A DNA stretch of 64,000 bases, from assembly GCF_000821305.1 (NCBI RefSeq), contig NZ_CCXK01000013.1:1-64000 (forward strand). Direction: 5' to 3'. The position numbers and the translations under genes are program-made. Source of the stretch: Clostridium culturomicium. Lineage in GTDB: Bacteria; Bacillota; Clostridia; Clostridiales; Clostridiaceae. Every line of letters starts with the position of its first letter. Within the stretch, counting starts at the first letter, position 1. The notes under the pieces were generated by a model. It searched no databases. It was not told the origin of the DNA and worked only from the letters and a program-made list of their open reading frames with translations. Positions 25,566 through 34,585 of this stretch are shown here, piece by piece.

Positions 25566-26930
25566 ATGAGTGAAAGACAAGGGCTTAGAGAAGAGCTGAG
25601 AAATAACTTCATATTAATTGCGGTGCTTTCCATTGTTATTGTGGCAGTAATTTCTAATTTGAGCATTAACATATTCTTCTCTAAGTACCTTAGGGAAGCC
25701 AGGGAGCGGGATGATGAAAAGGTTCTTGGGTATGTTCAGAAGGTTTATGGGGATTACGAAGGTTTAACCCCTGATGCAATTATGAGTATGGTTCATTATG
25801 CCTTTAGTGAGTCTGTGACTATAGTTTTGAAGGATGAAGCTGGAGGAGTTGTATGGAGCAGTAATTCTGGAGATATGATGCACTGTTTAGACGGAACAGT
25901 GGTGGAGGAAAGCACTCTGAAGTTTCGCAGTTACCCAGTGGACTTTATGGGTTCTGACATAGCTTCAGTGGAAGTTGGAAGGATTAAAAGTATAGTGGGT
26001 TCCGTGGAGGATAAGAGGTTTATTGGAGCTATTAATCTGGCCTTTGGCTTAGCAGTTATATTATCAGTGCTTATTGCCTTGGTGACAAGCTCTAGGGTTG
26101 CAGGGCGATTCCTTAAACCTATCTATTCCATCAGAGAGAACATTGGCCTCATTGATAAAGGAAAGTATAAGGCACTGGTACCTGTGGACACAAATACTCA
26201 TGAGCTTTATGAAATGTCAAAGTCCATTGAGGAGTTATCCCTTAGACTTTATCAGCAGGAAGCCTTAAGAAAAAGGATGACAACGGATATGGCTCACGAG
26301 CTTCGAACACCGTTGGCGACACTTCAAAGTCATATTGAAGCCTTTATGGATGGAGTTTGGAAAACAGATATGGAGAAGCTGTCCATTGTTCACGGAGAAG
26401 TGCTTCATTTAACAAAGCTCATTAAGGCCCTTTCGGATTTAGCAATTATTGAAAATGATGAAATTAAGATAAATAAGAAAACCATAGATTTATCAAAGCT
26501 AATGAAGGAAATTGGAGAAAGATTTGAGCCTTTAGCAGCAGGGAAGAATATTGCAATAAAATATGAGATTGAAGATGGAATTATCATGGAGGGGGATATG
26601 GACCACCTAGAGCGAATCTTCATCAACGTATTATCCAACAGTTATAAGTACACCAATGAAGAGGGTGAGATTTTCCTTGGATTAAAAAAGGAAGGTCAGA
26701 GAGCTAAGGCTGTGATAAAAGATAATGGAATTGGAATACCAGAAGGTGATTTAAAGCTGGTGTTTGAGAGATTTTACAGAAGTGATATTTCAAGAAGCAG
26801 AGGTACTGGAGGTACTGGAATTGGACTTACCATAACAAAGACCTTGGTGGAGGCTAATGGAGGAAATATCACCATTGAAAGTCAGGTAGGACAAGGAACT
26901 TCTGTAATCTGTGAGTTTAGTGTTAATTAA
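25566..26930 (+). CDS. Sensor histidine kinase (EnvZ/CpxA-like)
   Basis: ATG 25566 follows AAAGGTG and gives 454 residues. The plan is membrane helix (about 15-37), extracytoplasmic sensor (about 40-155), second helix (about 160-182), HAMP linker, HisKA with the phospho-acceptor His in DMAHELRTPLATLQSH, and a HATPase domain with N box (NVLSNSYKYTNEEGE), G1 DNGIGIPEG, F box FERFYRSD and G2 GGTGIGLTI. It should pair with the OmpR regulator just upstream. A DUF2318 gene follows 23 bases later, so the kinase and metal genes share a transcript. Confidence 0.92.
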   Translation: MSERQGLREELRNNFILIAVLSIVIVAVISNLSINIFFSKYLREARERDDEKVLGYVQKVYGDYEGLTPDAIMSMVHYAFSESVTIVLKDEAGGVVWSSNSGDMMHCLDGTVVEESTLKFRSYPVDFMGSDIASVEVGRIKSIVGSVEDKRFIGAINLAFGLAVILSVLIALVTSSRVAGRFLKPIYSIRENIGLIDKGKYKALVPVDTNTHELYEMSKSIEELSLRLYQQEALRKRMTTDMAHELRTPLATLQSHIEAFMDGVWKTDMEKLSIVHGEVLHLTKLIKALSDLAIIENDEIKINKKTIDLSKLMKEIGERFEPLAAGKNIAIKYEIEDGIIMEGDMDHLERIFINVLSNSYKYTNEEGEIFLGLKKEGQRAKAVIKDNGIGIPEGDLKLVFERFYRSDISRSRGTGGTGIGLTITKTLVEANGGNITIESQVGQGTSVICEFSVN

Positions 26931-26953
26931 GAATTTAGAATTTAGAATGGAGA

Positions 26954-27577
26954 ATGAGAAAAGTGAAGAAGAAAAAGAAAAATATACTTCCAGTGGTGGC
27001 GGGGGCTGTGGCAGTTACAGCCCTGGTTATCACCTTTGTTAATAAGGAAAAGGCTCTGGAGGAAGAGCGATTAAGTGCTAATGAGTATTATAAAGATGTT
27101 AATGAACTTTATAAAGAAAATGAAAATAAGGATGGCTTTACTGCGGAGGTAGTTCCAGGAAGTGATGCGGGTTCTTCAAGCAAAGAGGTTGAGGGAACTT
27201 TAAATGAGGCAGGAGATTTAGTGATTAATCCTGGTGATATTGGAGAAGGAGCAACCTTCTTTCAATTAAATGTAAAGGGTACGGATATGGCAGTAATGGC
27301 AGTTAAGGCTGAAGATGGAACTATTAGAACAGCTTTTGATACCTGTCAGATTTGTAATGGAAGTCCGTATGCTTATTTTGAGCAAAAGGGAGATAAATTC
27401 CAGTGTCAAAACTGTGGTAATGTATACAGCAGGGATATGATTGAAACTGAGCGTGGAGGTTGTAACCCAGTGCCGATTATGGCAGAGGAAAAGACAGAAA
27501 CAGAAAATGAAATTATTATACCAGCAAAGGTTCTTGAAGAAAACTCAGGACGCTTTAGGAATTGGAAGAAACTATAA
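26954..27577 (+). CDS. DUF2318 (Fe-S/metal-binding) membrane-anchored protein
   Basis: The 207-residue protein has an N-terminal basic stretch and membrane helix (about 11-26), so the rest is outside. The C-terminal part is a DUF2318 domain with its family features: FFQLNVKGTDMAVMAVK, then DTCQICNG, FQCQNCGNVY and GGCNPVPI. The two CxxC pairs form a metal or Fe-S site. DUF2318 proteins accompany iron and copper uptake or handling genes such as those of the FtrABCD type. Its stop overlaps the next start (TAATG), so the two products are made together. Confidence 0.85.
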   Translation: MRKVKKKKKNILPVVAGAVAVTALVITFVNKEKALEEERLSANEYYKDVNELYKENENKDGFTAEVVPGSDAGSSSKEVEGTLNEAGDLVINPGDIGEGATFFQLNVKGTDMAVMAVKAEDGTIRTAFDTCQICNGSPYAYFEQKGDKFQCQNCGNVYSRDMIETERGGCNPVPIMAEEKTETENEIIIPAKVLEENSGRFRNWKKL

Positions 27578-28962
27578 TGGCCAAGAAAACTCAATCAAAT
27601 AAGGAAAATACTAATAAGCTAAAGGTGGAAAACACCGAGCAGTTTAATAAGGAAAATAAAATTAAGCTTAAGGTGAAGGGTATGACCTGCGCCCATTGTG
27701 AGCTCACCATAGAAGAAGGCCTAAGGGAATTACCGTCAGTTAAAGATGTCCAAGCCTCCTTCAGTAAGGGAACAGTGATTGTTGTATATGAGGATAAGGA
27801 GCCTTCCAAAGGTGATCTTGAAGAAACCTTGAAAGATTTAGGATATTCCCTAGAGAACAATGAGGAAAACTCAAGGGAGTTAAAGGAGAAAAGAGGAGAA
27901 GTTCTATATGTATTAATAATCATTTTGGGTGGTTATATGATTTTAAAGGAGCTGGGACTTTTAAACTTCACAGATTACTTCCCACAGGTGGAGAGCTCCA
28001 TGGGTTATGGCCTCCTCTTTGTTATAGGCCTTTTAACCTCTCTTCACTGCATTGCCATGTGTGGAGGAATAAACTTGGCACAAAGCATAAACTCCATTGA
28101 AAAAAGCACCTCCTCCTTGAAGCCCAATGCCCTTTACAATTTAGGAAGGGTTATATCCTATACTATTATTGGAGGATTGGCAGGAGCTTTAGGATCAGTG
28201 GTGACGGTAGGTGGAACCTTCAGAGTCACTGTCGCTATCCTTGCAGGGGTGTTCATGGTTATCATGGGAATAAACATGACTGGAATCTTTCCAGGGCTAA
28301 GAAGGTTTAATTTAAAAATGCCAAAGTTCATAGGAAAAAGGATTAATGGAGCAAAAAGAAAAAGCACCTCCTCCTTTTACATTGGCTTATTAAATGGATT
28401 AATGCCCTGTGGTCCACTTCAAAGCATGCAGCTTTATGCTCTATCCACAGGAAGCTTTGCAGCAGGAGCATTATCTATGTTTTTATTCAGTCTTGGAACG
28501 GTACCGCTAATGTTTGGGCTTGGAACCTTAACTAGCAAGTTAAGTAAGAAATTCACGGAGAAAATCATTACAATAGGAGCAGTATTGGTGGTGGTATTAG
28601 GAATTGGAATGCTTAATAATGGCTTAGCACTATCAGGAATTGTGGTATCAAAAACCAGCAGTAATGTGGAGGCAATGAACACAGCCACAGTGGAAGGCAA
28701 TTATCAAAGCATAAACACCAGCCTTGAATTCAGAGCATATCCAGTGATTAAAGTAAAGGCAGGAATTCCTGTTAAATGGACAATAACAGCAGAGGAAGGA
28801 AAACTTACAGGGTGTAACAATGAAATCATAATACCAAAGCTAGGAGTGACAAAGGAGCTGAAGGAAGGTGAAAATGTTATAGAGTTTATGCCATCAGAAC
28901 CAGGTCAATATGGATATAGCTGCTGGATGGGAATGATAAGGAGCACCATTATAGTGGAATAA
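27577..28962 (+). CDS. HMA domain - SafE/DsbD-like transmembrane - cupredoxin fusion (copper handling)
   Basis: Starting at ATG 27577, the 461-residue protein has three parts: a heavy-metal-associated domain (residues 28-95) with the Cu(I)-binding MTCAHC (C38, C41); a six-helix UreH/SafE/DsbD_2-type membrane domain (about 105-345) with the twin HCIAMCGG and MPCGP motifs; and a C-terminal cupredoxin-like domain (about 370-461) with GCNNEIIIP and SCWMGM. It should move or sequester copper, or carry electrons, across the membrane. The final domain is probably extracytoplasmic. The upstream two-component system is the likely regulator. The call of copper over other soft metals rests on the motifs. 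Confidence 0.88.
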   Translation: MAKKTQSNKENTNKLKVENTEQFNKENKIKLKVKGMTCAHCELTIEEGLRELPSVKDVQASFSKGTVIVVYEDKEPSKGDLEETLKDLGYSLENNEENSRELKEKRGEVLYVLIIILGGYMILKELGLLNFTDYFPQVESSMGYGLLFVIGLLTSLHCIAMCGGINLAQSINSIEKSTSSLKPNALYNLGRVISYTIIGGLAGALGSVVTVGGTFRVTVAILAGVFMVIMGINMTGIFPGLRRFNLKMPKFIGKRINGAKRKSTSSFYIGLLNGLMPCGPLQSMQLYALSTGSFAAGALSMFLFSLGTVPLMFGLGTLTSKLSKKFTEKIITIGAVLVVVLGIGMLNNGLALSGIVVSKTSSNVEAMNTATVEGNYQSINTSLEFRAYPVIKVKAGIPVKWTITAEEGKLTGCNNEIIIPKLGVTKELKEGENVIEFMPSEPGQYGYSCWMGMIRSTIIVE

Positions 28963-29076
28963 GATTAAAAGCAATGAAAAATAGAAGATGAAGTATTAAT
29001 GAGGGAATTCCTTAGGGATTCTTATCATTTAATAATATAAATAAAAAGTAATGAGGCTCATTTAGGAGGAAGAACA

Positions 29077-29373
29077 ATGAAAAAATACACAAAGGTTTTA
29101 ACATTATTATTAGGAGTAGGAATAGGTATTGGAGCAAGCAGCTTCATGGGAAACACAAATAACACGCAAACAGCTTACGCAAACAATGGAATAGGATACA
29201 CACAGTTAAGCGGAAATTATGAAGAAGGACCAGAAGATAATGATGAATACTATTATAATGAAGAGTGTTACAGAGACGGTGGCTCAAGAGGCTGTGGAAG
29301 AGGTTCTAGAGAGAGTTATAGAAATCAAAACTACAGAAACAACATGATGAATAGAAATGATGGAGACCTTTAA
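29077..29373 (+). CDS. Small secreted acidic/Asn-rich protein
   Basis: The 98-residue protein has a signal peptide (cleavage probably near TAYAN, residue 35) and a mature part rich in Glu, Tyr, Asn and Gly with two cysteines. There is no known domain. TTAGGAGGAAGAACA precedes the ATG. It follows the copper fusion gene after 114 bases and may be co-regulated. A metal-binding role through acidic residues and cysteines is possible but not shown. Confidence 0.65.
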   Translation: MKKYTKVLTLLLGVGIGIGASSFMGNTNNTQTAYANNGIGYTQLSGNYEEGPEDNDEYYYNEECYRDGGSRGCGRGSRESYRNQNYRNNMMNRNDGDL

Positions 29374-29446
29374 AAGAATAGCTATGTACAGAACCAGAAG
29401 GTAAAGCATAGGGTAGTAGTATAATAATAATCTATAAGGTGATGAA

Positions 29447-29623
29447 ATGAGTAAAAAACTAAAGGTAGAAAAATCACTAAAATCATTTGAAAAATCTATG
29501 AAATCCATGAAAAAATCTATAAAAAAATTTCTTAATGACATTGAAAAAGCAAATGAAAAAGAATTTGGTAAAAGTGGTCAATTAGATTGCTGTAAATTAA
29601 ATAAATCACATAAGAAAAAATAA
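29447..29623 (+). CDS. Small lysine-rich protein
   Basis: This 58-codon frame is short but credible: AAGGTGATGAA precedes the ATG. The product is helical and lysine-rich (SLKSFEKSMKSMKKSIKKFL), probably amphipathic, and ends in a tail with a Cys-Cys pair. It lies at the end of the metal-type cluster. The Cys-Cys pair and proximity suggest a metal link; no family is recognised. Confidence 0.5.
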   Translation: MSKKLKVEKSLKSFEKSMKSMKKSIKKFLNDIEKANEKEFGKSGQLDCCKLNKSHKKK

Positions 29624-29680
29624 CATATAAAGCTTAAAGTAATAAAAAAATAAGATGAAATTAAGGTTATCTTCATAAAA

Positions 29681-29760
29681 TCCTCACAATTGAGGAGTAA
29701 TATAAGGATAAGCTTAATGAACTAAAAAACAACCCCTGTTATTAGGTGAATTAAGCTTAA
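29681..29760 (+). ncRNA. Candidate structured RNA element, copy A (CAACCCCTG motif)
   Basis: A small hairpin (TCCTCA/TGAGGA, 29681..29696) is followed by a long stem AAGCTTAAT/ATTAAGCTT (29710..29718 with 29750..29758) that encloses CAACCCCTG and TTAGGTGA. The same arrangement and the same inner strings recur at 35337..35424. A terminator follows 20 bases later. This suggests a conserved RNA; its class is unknown to me. Confidence 0.45.
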
Positions 29761-29778
29761 AAAAGTGAAGGCTAAAAC

Positions 29779-29822
29779 AAGAGAACAGTTAATCCTACAT
29801 AAGGAAGCTGTTCTCTTTTTTA
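29779..29822 (+). terminator. Terminator downstream of the copy A element
   Basis: AAGAGAACAG pairs with CTGTTCTCTT across a long loop, then a T-run. Confidence 0.75.
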
Positions 29823-29938
29823 ACTAAAATAAAAACAAAATGTTGATTATCTGCTAAAACACTGTGCTAATTGGTGTTTATATAAGATTTAAGGGCTGGT
29901 TTTACCACTGATTTACCACAAATATATTGAGTCACCTT

Positions 29939-30838
29939 TTAATTGTCCGAAACATCTGGCAACTGAATGCAGATACTTAATATACTATTTGTATATTGTG
30001 CAACAATTTTTCCGTTCATTTGTTCCATTAATATCTTGGCAATAGACAATCCTAAACCTGTTGACTTTCTAGCGTCCTCTACTGTATAGAAGCGGTCAAA
30101 AAGTTTTGCGACTTGTGTTTCAGTTAATCCGGAAGCATGATTTGAAAATACTATCTGTCCATTTTCGGATAGGATAATATGCAAATCTCCATCGCTATAC
30201 TTCACTGTATTACTCAATATATTTTCAAAAACACGAGAGATTGCGTTTCTGTTAAGAGAACACACCACATTTTTCTCTGGAATCACTATATCCGGAATAA
30301 TATTACAATTCTTTATTACTGCATAATAAGATGCAATACTTTCTTCCAAAAGATTATTCACAATTACAGATTCAACAGAAATATGCTCCACGTTAGAAGT
30401 AGTAACTGTGTAGTGAAACAATTCTTCTGTTAGATTCTTTAATACCATTATGCGGTTCTCAATTTTGCTTAAGTATTTATTTATTAAATCAGATTTTTCC
30501 TCGTGCTTTAGTAAATCTAAATACGCATAGATTGCAGTCAATGGGGTTCTTAAATCATGCGAAATATTTGTGATTGCATCTTTAAGCTCTTTGTCACTTT
30601 GATAAAAATGCTGACGTTGCTTATAAAGTTCTTCCAGTTGCATATTGACGCTAATTGCTAATTCTCGCATACAATTATCATGACTAGATATGTCTATTAT
30701 TGTATTTGTTTCATGCTCTGCTTTTTCTACTAAACCGATTCTAATTTCTTTGGCTGATTTTCTCAAAAGATAAATTCTTATTGCAAAAAAAATATTTATA
30801 CTCAGACTTACAATTAACAAACATATCTTGATTTCCAT
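29939..30838 (-). CDS. Sensor histidine kinase of an ABC-linked module
   Basis: The 299-residue kinase has one N-terminal membrane helix (about 3-22) and hardly any outer domain, then HisKA with NISHDLRTPLTAIYAYLD and HATPase with FENILSNTVKYSDG, FDRFYTVED and STGLGLSIAK. Short sensors of this kind usually take their signal from a partner ABC transporter, in lantibiotic or antimicrobial peptide resistance systems. It is the last gene of a four-gene minus-strand unit, 9 bases after the permease gene. The partner regulator is encoded at 32676. The inducing compound is not known. Confidence 0.88.
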   Translation of the reverse strand: MEIKICLLIVSLSINIFFAIRIYLLRKSAKEIRIGLVEKAEHETNTIIDISSHDNCMRELAISVNMQLEELYKQRQHFYQSDKELKDAITNISHDLRTPLTAIYAYLDLLKHEEKSDLINKYLSKIENRIMVLKNLTEELFHYTVTTSNVEHISVESVIVNNLLEESIASYYAVIKNCNIIPDIVIPEKNVVCSLNRNAISRVFENILSNTVKYSDGDLHIILSENGQIVFSNHASGLTETQVAKLFDRFYTVEDARKSTGLGLSIAKILMEQMNGKIVAQYTNSILSICIQLPDVSDN

Positions 30839-30847
30839 ATTTGACCT

Positions 30848-31675
30848 CTATTTAATATCTTTTTTCTTAAATGATTTTATTCCAATTCCAGTTGTGATGA
30901 CAAGAATAATACTTGAATATATAGACAGTTTATAGGGGGTTGATACTTGCATACTAGCATATTGAACCATTTGCCCACCGGGAAGAAAATCATATAAGAA
31001 TTCATAAGCACCACGTTCCAATCCATCTACATAACTTGGATTTGGTGTATCTACGTCATACACAGGCGAACCATTTGTACTTGTGTTAGCAGGAATCATC
31101 TCTGGTTCGGCTAATTTAGCATATATTGCAGTTCCTAACATAAAAAAGACTAGTGTGCTAAGAATACAAATCACTGCTACCAAGGCTTTATTTTGGTTTA
31201 GCATAGAAATCAGAGTAAAAATAGATGAATAAGCAATTGTTAATATATACATATTTAAGATTAATGCTATAACAAATCTCAAGTCTGTTTCAAAAGTTCC
31301 GTGTAAAAGCAATCCGATACCTAAACTTATAATAAAATAGATAGTACATAAAATGCATACTACAATAATATTAGTAAACCAAAATGAATAATAAATTGTT
31401 GCTCTTGAATGTCCAATTATAATTTTATTTCGGATTGTACCATCACTGTATTCTGTTCCAAGAAACAGAGAACAAAAAACAGCCAGTAAAATTGCTAAAA
31501 TGATTGAACAGGCAGAAAATGTCCCCTCTAAGAAAAACGTATTTGAAAAATTCTTCGCACTATTATAACGCAGTAGTGGAGTAAGTATTCCTGTGATTAT
31601 TGTAATAACCACACAGGTAAAAAACACTTTATCCTTTGACAGGCGAGAAAGGTTTGCATATATCAGCTTATTCAT
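30848..31675 (-). CDS. ABC-2 type permease (peptide/lantibiotic resistance-like)
   Basis: The 275-residue protein has six membrane helices with a larger outer loop between the fifth and sixth (about residues 170-235, acidic and Pro/Asn-rich). The first loop carries FLGTEYSDGTIRNKIIIGHSR, the amphipathic motif typical of ABC-2 permeases that work with LanF/NatA-type ATPases. Its start overlaps the end of the ATPase gene by 8 bases. It probably exports or expels an antimicrobial compound, with the ATPase encoded just upstream. Confidence 0.85.
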   Translation of the reverse strand: MNKLIYANLSRLSKDKVFFTCVVITIITGILTPLLRYNSAKNFSNTFFLEGTFSACSIILAILLAVFCSLFLGTEYSDGTIRNKIIIGHSRATIYYSFWFTNIIVVCILCTIYFIISLGIGLLLHGTFETDLRFVIALILNMYILTIAYSSIFTLISMLNQNKALVAVICILSTLVFFMLGTAIYAKLAEPEMIPANTSTNGSPVYDVDTPNPSYVDGLERGAYEFLYDFLPGGQMVQYASMQVSTPYKLSIYSSIILVITTGIGIKSFKKKDIK

Positions 31676-32582
31676 ATTTGCGACCTCCCATCAGATTTAT
31701 ATAATAGCTTTCTAAAGACTCCTCAATATCATGTATAGAAAGAATATCGCACGCTACTTTTGACAGTTCAAGAGATAATTTGGAAATAGGTATTTCGCCA
31801 TATATACTCACTTTTTCATCTGAAAGAATGTCATATTTGTATTCCATTTTATCTAGTACAAGTAAAAGCTTTTCCACATCAGAGACAACCAACTCAACAC
31901 GCTTCTGGCGGGATGCTTCCAATTCCTTTGCCGTGATTTCTTTTACCATAACTCCTTTATCTATAAATCCATAATGCGTTGCAAGACGAGAAAGTTCGTC
32001 TAAAATATGACTGGAAATGATTACGGTAATCTGCTTTTCGCGATTAAGTTTCAAAATTAGCTCTCTTATTTCTATAACTCCCTGTGGGTCAAGTCCATTA
32101 GTAGGCTCGTCTAAAATAAGCAAATCCGGGCTTCCTACTAAAGCAATAGCAATACCTAATCTTTGTCTCATACCTAATGAAAAATTTTTCACCTTCTTCT
32201 TTCCAGTATTTTCGAGACCAACAAGCTTCAATAAATCAGAAACAGAGTCAAAGGACGGTAAGCCAATAATACTACATTGCTGTCTCAAATTATCTGTTGC
32301 TGTCAAATCAAGATAAATGGACGGCGTTTCTACAACTGCACCTATTTTTCTTTGTGCCTTTAAAATAGCACCATTTGTATTATTCACACCATACAATGTG
32401 TAATCGCCAGAAGTAGGCTTGTGCAAGCCACATATCAATCTTATTAAAGTGGTTTTTCCTGCACCGTTTTTTCCAATAATTCCGTAAATAGAACCTTTGG
32501 GAACGTGCATAGATAGATTGTTCAGTGCTTTATAGTTCTTGTATATTTTACTCAAAGCATTTGTTACTAAGACATACTCCAT
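31668..32582 (-). CDS. ABC transporter ATPase (BcrA/LanF-like)
   Basis: ATG 32582 follows GAGAGGTG and is preferred over GTG 32591. The 304-residue protein carries Walker A GKNGAGKTT, Q-loop VVETPS, signature FSLGMRQRLG, Walker B LLILDEPTNGLDP and the switch His in ISSHIL. The C-terminal extension of about 80 residues is usual in the drug- and lantibiotic-resistance subfamily. It works with the permease encoded by the next, overlapping gene. Confidence 0.92.
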   Translation of the reverse strand: MEYVLVTNALSKIYKNYKALNNLSMHVPKGSIYGIIGKNGAGKTTLIRLICGLHKPTSGDYTLYGVNNTNGAILKAQRKIGAVVETPSIYLDLTATDNLRQQCSIIGLPSFDSVSDLLKLVGLENTGKKKVKNFSLGMRQRLGIAIALVGSPDLLILDEPTNGLDPQGVIEIRELILKLNREKQITVIISSHILDELSRLATHYGFIDKGVMVKEITAKELEASRQKRVELVVSDVEKLLLVLDKMEYKYDILSDEKVSIYGEIPISKLSLELSKVACDILSIHDIEESLESYYINLMGGRKYE

Positions 32583-32675
32583 GTATAACACCTCTCTTTT
32601 CTTTGATAAATTTATTCTAATGTAAATCTGTTAAGAAAGCTGTTAAGAAAAGTGTTAAGCATTTGTAAAGATTTA

Positions 32676-33338
32676 TTATTCTGACATTTTAAATCCGATT
32701 CCCCAAATCGCTTCAATATATTCTCTACCATTAACTTCACGCAATTTTTTACGTAAATTACTGATATGCACCCTCAATGAATTTTCCATACAGTCGGGTG
32801 TATCTTCGCTGATACGGTCAAGTATCATTGTTTTTGTAATTACTTGTGTAGGATTTTGCATGAGAAGTTTCAATATAGCATACTCTGTTCTTGTCAGTTT
32901 CACGGTTTCTTTATCTACCGACACAAAATGAGTATCTGTATTCATCTGAATATCTTTAAATTCCAAAAATACTTTTTCATCAGAACTGGTTGCTTTTCTA
33001 AGCTGAACAGTAATTCTTGCTAACAGTTCTTCCGTATCAAATGGTTTCGTTACATAATCAACTGCACCACCAAGCAAAAGAGCAACTTTATCTTTTACAT
33101 CTACTTTTGCACTCATAATGATAACAGGAGTTCCCGTTATTTTAGTAAGAACTTCCTCCCCATTCATTCCTGGTAACATTAAATCCAATAATATTAAATC
33201 GGGTTTGTTTGAAGAAAGAACATATAATGCTTCTGTACCCGAATAAGCATGAGATACCGAATAACCAGCATTTACTAATATATCGTCAAGTGCTTCGCTG
33301 ATATGAATATCATCATCTACAATTAAAATATGTTTCAT
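32676..33338 (-). CDS. OmpR-family response regulator of the ABC module
   Basis: The start is ATG 33338 (MKHILIVDDD) after AGAAAGG; the upstream extension is not coding. The 220-residue protein has a receiver (phospho-Asp in LILLDLMLPGM, Lys in YVTKPFD) and a C-terminal winged helix (about 130-220; RTEYAILKLLMQNP, MENSLRVHISNLRKKL). It begins the unit regulator-ATPase-permease-kinase. It most likely switches on the transporter when the kinase detects its ligand. Confidence 0.9.
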   Translation of the reverse strand: MKHILIVDDDIHISEALDDILVNAGYSVSHAYSGTEALYVLSSNKPDLILLDLMLPGMNGEEVLTKITGTPVIIMSAKVDVKDKVALLLGGAVDYVTKPFDTEELLARITVQLRKATSSDEKVFLEFKDIQMNTDTHFVSVDKETVKLTRTEYAILKLLMQNPTQVITKTMILDRISEDTPDCMENSLRVHISNLRKKLREVNGREYIEAIWGIGFKMSE

Positions 33339-33460
33339 ATTAAAATCCTTTCTAGTTATAAGCAACATATAGTTGTTCTTATTCATTATAATAGATTTAT
33401 TCTCATTCCTCAATTAAACTTTAAAGGCTTTCGGTAAAGGAAATTCTGTAAGCCTTTAAT

Positions 33461-33703
33461 TATTCTATCCTAAAATCTTCCAGTAGCTATCCTTATGAAG
33501 CATCAACTCAAACTGTGAAATCTGTGTCGCTTTTAGAAATCAGAGATAGTGTAAGCACTCGTTATATTTCTCCTTTTGATTACCATTCACGAGAAACAAA
33601 ACGCCTATCAAGAACTCGCCACGAAGTGGTATATCGTATTCTTGGTCAAGCTTTTTTGTATCTTCAAAAAATAGTTTTAAATAATGGAAAGAAATGGTTT
33701 TAA
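33461..33703 (+). pseudogene. Possible gene fragment of unknown origin
   Basis: A plus-strand frame is open from about 33461 to a stop at 33703, without a start that has a ribosome site. It contains VKSVSLLEIRDSVSTRY and RTRHEVVYRILGQAFLYLQK, which read like a real protein rather than a shadow (no gene opposes it), but I cannot name the family. It sits just outside the regulator-ABC-kinase module, so it may be scrap from the element that brought it. A hairpin (33419..33459) lies just before. Confidence 0.3.
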
Positions 33704-33789
33704 GTGAAAAATAAAGAATTGAAGAGAATTAGAATACAATTTATTTTTTTACTTAAACTAAAGGTATAAACTATAAGGAGGTAAAGGAA

Positions 33790-34404
33790 ATGAAAAAGTA
33801 TTTATCTGTTTTAACCATTTTAGGGCTTTCCTTAGCAATGGTAGCTTTCACAGGGTGTGGCAAAGATGGTGTGACCGACACACCAAATACTCCATCTAAG
33901 GTTGAGGACAACACAGCAAATAAGGATACTGCAACAAAGGATACTCCAACAACAAAGGAAGAGTACGGAAAGTATATATCAGAAAGATATGATTACTACT
34001 TTAAAAACGATACTCTTGGTGAAGAGTATAATAGGTATAACATATATAATGATGAATTTACCTATAATGGTACATATGATGAATTTGTAACTGGCTTTAA
34101 TGATTTTTATGCAAAGGACAGAGCAAACCTTGAAGCTTTTAAGAAGGATATAGAAGCTAATTACAGAAAAGGTGACCCAGAGGTTGATAAATATCATAAT
34201 GAAGTTATAACTTCAATCGATAAAGCTATAGCTGCAAGTGATGAATATGGCACAAGTTTTACAGAGAAAACTAAGGATTATGGAACATTAGCTAAAGATG
34301 AAGTAGTAAAAGGCTTAAGAGACCTTGGCAGAGTTCCTCATGAAGCAAGAATGGAATTTAACAAATTAGTGAATGATGCTAAGGATAGAATGGGAATTAA
34401 ATAG
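33790..34404 (+). CDS. Putative lipoprotein of unknown function
   Basis: The 204-residue protein has a lipoprotein signal (lipobox FTGC, Cys near residue 23), then a Thr/Asp/Lys-rich linker (25-55) and a mostly helical soluble domain. TAAGGAGGTAAAGGAA precedes the ATG. I do not recognise the domain. It stands alone, with its own terminator; the next gene is a response regulator 182 bases downstream. Confidence 0.7.
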   Translation: MKKYLSVLTILGLSLAMVAFTGCGKDGVTDTPNTPSKVEDNTANKDTATKDTPTTKEEYGKYISERYDYYFKNDTLGEEYNRYNIYNDEFTYNGTYDEFVTGFNDFYAKDRANLEAFKKDIEANYRKGDPEVDKYHNEVITSIDKAIAASDEYGTSFTEKTKDYGTLAKDEVVKGLRDLGRVPHEARMEFNKLVNDAKDRMGIK

Positions 34405-34413
34405 GTAAAAGAA

Positions 34414-34447
34414 AGCAGCTGAACTCTTGGAGGGAGGCTGCTATTTT
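34414..34447 (+). terminator. Terminator of the lipoprotein gene
   Basis: AGCAGC pairs with GCTGCT (34414..34442) with extra pairing inside, followed by ATTTTAAT. Confidence 0.55.
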
Positions 34448-34585
34448 AATGTAAGGAATTAAAATAGAGTTTTAGACAAAATATTAATTCATAATACAAT
34501 ATCTTGAATAAAAATACATATAATGTTAAAATAATTCAAAAGAGAGAAATTTAATTAATATTCCAGTTAGAAATGAGGTGGGAAT

